From positions 18,652,201-18,716,200 of the forward strand of contig CM068314.1 of assembly GCA_034766995.1 (NCBI GenBank): DNA of 64,000 nt, written 5' to 3'. The notes under the pieces are model-generated. The model did no database searches and had not been told where the DNA came from. It saw only the letters and a list, made by a program, of their open reading frames with translations. Positions 60,459-64,000 of the stretch are shown in pieces. A program made the position numbers and the translations under genes. Numbering within the stretch: position 1 is the stretch's first letter; every line of letters begins with the position of its first letter. Origin of the DNA: Acanthacorydalis orientalis. Taxonomy: Eukaryota > Arthropoda > Insecta > Megaloptera > Corydalidae.

Positions 60459-62759
60459 TCAGAACACTATCAAATTACATGAAAGTTGTTCAGATATGCA
60501 CTAAATGCATTAGGGTGTGTGCAGCCTGAGAATAACAACCAATATGTTAACAATATTCATAGTGTAATTAAATGGATCAAATATAAGGACATACAAAGAA
60601 TATCAACAATATTGTATCTGGAAATTAATTCATATTTGAAATTTTTTAAACAATATACGACGAAATTCACAAATTACACTTTAACAATAGCATTTTCATA
60701 TATATAATTTAATAAATTAATTTGTACATATTTTCAAGAGAATGTACCGTACTTGAACAGAGGTATACAGAGTTTGAGTTCATCAATGTTACTTGAAAAA
60801 TATATAACATACACACATAATGATACACAAACAACAAACAAAAACAAGTGGTCGGTGAACCTACATATCACTTCTCAACTTTATTCATACACACACACAC
60901 ATTATATGTGTGTATATATATATATATACTCTCAGTGGAAAATTCGTATTAATACAAAAAAGAATATTTTTTCAATATTGATAATTGAAAATAAATCCAT
61001 TACTGAAATATATGAATAAAAATATCATTTTCAGAACCAGACAGTATTTTATATCAAGGTGTATGAGTCAAGTTTATCCAAATGTCAATGATGATGAAAA
61101 ATACACTTTTTACAGAAAAAATATTAATAAATCAAATTAATTCAAAAATATCAATTCAATAAATATGTACAAATTCTTCTCGTATAATGTTATTTTTGGT
61201 AATTTAATTTTTAAACAATATTTCCTTAAAATATACGACGTACAATGAAATTAAGGGAATATTTAACGTACTCCATTTATGAAATTGGAAATATTAGAAT
61301 AAAATTAAATTTAAAACAAATATAAATAATATAAAATTAAATTAAACACAAAAATAAATATAAATAACATAAAATATAATTCATTGATAAATACAATAAC
61401 ATCTATTTTAGAAATGTAGTAATTTGCAGCTCAAAAAAAGTGGCCTTACCTATTAATGTAATTTTAACAGCTAATAATAATTCAGTTGAATAATAAAAAA
61501 TATACAATTGAAAAATTTGTCAACTTTTAGTGTGTTACAGTAAAAAAAAATATTTTTTTGTTAATATAATAATAAATAAATAACAAAACATCACGAACTC
61601 TAAGATAAGCTCACTGCTTTCAGAATACAGCTGTTTAGTTTTAGGGAAAAAAAGATATTCCGTTTCGAAACTTAAAAACTAACTGTTTACAGACGTTTAG
61701 AGTTTTATAAGATAATTCTTCATCTTCTACACATATAACAAGTAACTTTTGATTTTTAAATATTAAAAAATATATCAACATACAACTACTGAACAATGGG
61801 ACTTAATTTTTCATTTTAAGTGATAAAATCCATAGATAAACAACAGAATTAATCAACAAATAAAGAAAACATTATTCTATAAGGAAAAATGAGAAAAGTT
61901 TCCTAAAGTAGTATGATAAAGTTAACTATTTAAGCTAAAAAAGGAATAGAGACGAAATGTAGTAGTGAAACAATAAGAAATGCCACATTATAGTTTAAGA
62001 AGTTGACTTTCACAAATGAATTTTTCACTTACTCCACAAAATTTTGATATAATAATACAAAAATATTCAAAAATTGATTTTCGACCATATTTGATTTTAG
62101 GTATGCGCATGTCGATTCAGATCTAAACGTGATATAAATAATATTCTTTCGACATTATCTTCAGAAAACTAAAATACAAAAAAAATCTGATTTGAAAGTT
62201 TTTCTTATTTGTGACTTCAGTAAAAGAGTCATTTATGAAAAGAGATAAGAAGGGTTTTAAGGAAAAAAAAATTAATGGTAAAGTCAAACAAAGGTAACCT
62301 TTTATCAATTTAAAAACAAACATTTTCTTATGAATTTCGTTTATGAATAACAAAATAAAGACAGATTTCTAGGAAAGAATTTTATTCGCCGATGAAAGTA
62401 AATTTAATATGTTCAGTTCGGGTAGTAATTCCAATATCATCCGAAAAAAAATAATACAAAAAAATTACAACTCACGATCAAACACAAAAGATGTAATGTA
62501 ATGATTCTGAGCTAAATGTCTTACAACAATATGGTGAATTTATCATCTGAATATCGAACTATGAACAAAAATGTATTTCAACATTCTAAGGAAAATTTTG
62601 AAGACTAGCATTGGAATATTGTGGATTAAAATATTTCATTTTTATGAAGAAAATAGGCCGAAACAATATTCATATACTATAAAAAAATGGCTACTCTATA
62701 AATGTCTACATGTTATAAGAAATGCATTCTAGTTGTCGAACCTCGATCATATAAATTCG

Positions 62760-62800
62760 AACACTAATGACCTTAGTTCTCGAAGCGCCTTAAAACCCCA
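62760..62800 (-). repeat. Dispersed repeat fragment (GAGGGTTTTAAGGC core), copy 2
   Basis: Its reverse complement reads GGGGTTTTAAGGCGCTTCGA ... GGTCATTAGTGTTCG, corresponding to copy 1 at 13457-13498. It is locally more GC-rich than the surrounding sequence. Confidence 0.6.
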
Positions 62801-63602
62801 AATATCTAACTCGATGATATAAAAAATTCATTATTAAAAAATTACAAAGCACCGAATATTAAATAAAAATCATCTTTCAAGTACTACAAACACAATATAA
62901 CAATACAAAATTTTCGAATTTGCATCCAAATTAGTATATCTATGTCAAATACATTAACAAAGTAATACATCTACCAAAAAGAAGCTATCATAAAGTATTA
63001 GAAGTACGGAAAGAAGGAAAACATGATTAAATTTTAATTTTTTTACGTTATATCAAACAAGTTACGAATTGATATTAAGATGAATGAGATTTTATGTTAA
63101 CACAAAAAATATAACAAATTTTTGTTAGAATACATTAGACATAAATAATATTTTTGAACAAAATTCTGAATTATACTATTTATAATCTTATCAATTACTC
63201 TTATACGTCATCAAAATAATAATAATACGCAAATACATAATTGAAGCTGTAAGTTACTGTAAATGTTCTCTCATTTTCCTGTTTATTGGATATGAATATA
63301 TAATAGTCAATTCTGAAATATTTTAGACTACACTGAACCAAACAAATAAAATCAAAATAATAAACGCATTAACACAACGAAAATCAAAGAGAAATGGCAT
63401 CAATGTTATAAAAATATTGCTTAATTAATCATGAAAATCTCAACAGTAACCGCCTATAAAGTTATTAGTACCACATTTAACTATATACGTCAACAAATAC
63501 TGATGAAAAAATAGTTTTACTCAAAAACATCAAAGAAATAGTTATGAATATCTTCGTCCATAATTCACTATTTGGCAAAGATGCGTAAAACATGTTGCAT
63601 TA

Positions 63603-63629
63603 TTCTAAATTACGTTATGTAATTTAGAA
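63603..63629. repeat. Perfect inverted repeat (11-bp arms)
   Basis: TTCTAAATTAC and GTAATTTAGAA flank the five-base loop GTTAT. Confidence 0.92.
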
Positions 63630-63833
63630 AAGGAAAATAATTATATATATGAATACAATATTTATATACATTTTCATCGGTTATTAATATTTTTATAAAT
63701 AAAACTTATTAAAAAAAATATATAGTACTTCTCGATTCTGATTTTTTATTACAAAATTATTCAATAAACAAAATTTATAGCCATATAAAACATAAATAAT
63801 ATCAAAAATTATGAAAAATATTCTCTGTAGGAT

Positions 63834-63933
63834 ACACACACATATGTACAAATCTGTGTGTATGTGCATATAAATATATGTGCGTGGTTGTGTATGTATG
63901 TGTGTGTGTGTATGTATGAAAGTGTTTGTGTGT
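63834..63933. repeat. Imperfect (CA)n/(TG)n-rich tract
   Basis: ACACACACAT at the left and TGTGTGTGTATG-type repeats at the right flank a mixed centre, giving a loosely self-complementary simple-sequence tract. Confidence 0.8.
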
Positions 63934-64000
63934 AACGAAAGTAATTTCAATAAATATATTTTTTTTCAGGAATACTGACTTAATGGACGTTCCAATACGA

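Larger units (their letters stand above)
60324..63968. other. AT-rich non-coding stretch
   Basis: No gene recognised. It holds a TA array at 60402-60455, a short CA/TG/TA run near 60889-60930, a dispersed repeat copy at 62760-62800, a perfect inverted repeat at 63603-63629 and TG-rich sequence near 63834-63933. Open frames (for example plus strand 60486-60707 and 60753-61019) show no recognisable domain. Confidence 0.5.

Overview
The window looks like nuclear DNA from an animal, most probably an insect. It is extremely AT-rich. It is packed with long (TA)n microsatellites, often compound with (CA)n, (TG)n, (CT)n or (GA)n. It carries decayed mariner (Tc1/mariner) transposons whose inverted repeats and transposase remnants are readable by eye. 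There is no bacterial-style gene packing, and no operon, rRNA or CRISPR array. A very AT-rich hymenopteran (bee, ant or wasp type) would fit the composition and mariner load, but that is inference and the species cannot be named from this window. No intact host protein-coding gene was recognised: the longest open frames (about 111 codons) match nothing I know, and many frames are just translated (TA)n (poly Ile-Tyr). The window is best read as intergenic desert or the inside of one or more very long introns.

Layout. 1-2.6 kb: AT-rich sequence with a doubtful small exon on the minus strand. 2.6-3.8 kb: near-full-length dead mariner of a distinct terminal-repeat type. 5.6-6.1 kb: internally deleted mariner (minus). 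7.8-8.2 kb: CpG-richer island. 9.74-10.0 kb: probable hAT-like non-autonomous element with degraded 8-bp target duplication. 13.8-14.0, 24.3-24.5 and 42.0-42.2 kb: three copies of one palindromic TA-flanked MITE. 20-26 kb: very dense TA arrays around two CpG-rich islands (21.6-22.1 and 24.8-25.2 kb), plus a strong recursive-splice-like motif at 24.16 kb (minus). 31.0 kb: mariner 3' fragment. 33.6 kb: purine tract and 81-bp tandem duplication. 35.7-36.1 kb: hairpin element beside a solo mariner 3' end. 38.3-38.6 kb: the clearest CpG-rich island. 38.9-39.5, 44.1-44.7 and 48.3-48.8 kb: more internally deleted mariners. 45.2-46.4 kb: near-full-length dead mariner of the SETMAR/Hsmar1-like group. 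46.6-47.0 kb: another CpG-richer stretch next to a 72-bp repeat. 54.9 kb: a tRNA-like 77-nt sequence. 55-64 kb: AT-rich filler with TA arrays and a possible splice acceptor at the very end.

The most informative signals are: (1) three ~550-bp mariner derivatives that appear to share one internal-deletion junction, so one non-autonomous lineage amplified while keeping the N-terminal DNA-binding region; (2) a minus-strand pyrimidine tract-CAG/GTAAG motif typical of recursive splice sites in giant introns; (3) dispersed short repeats, one exact over 40 bp, embedded between (TA)n arrays; and (4) isolated CpG-rich islands, one with a bulged GC-rich hairpin, which are the best candidates for regulatory or transcribed DNA.
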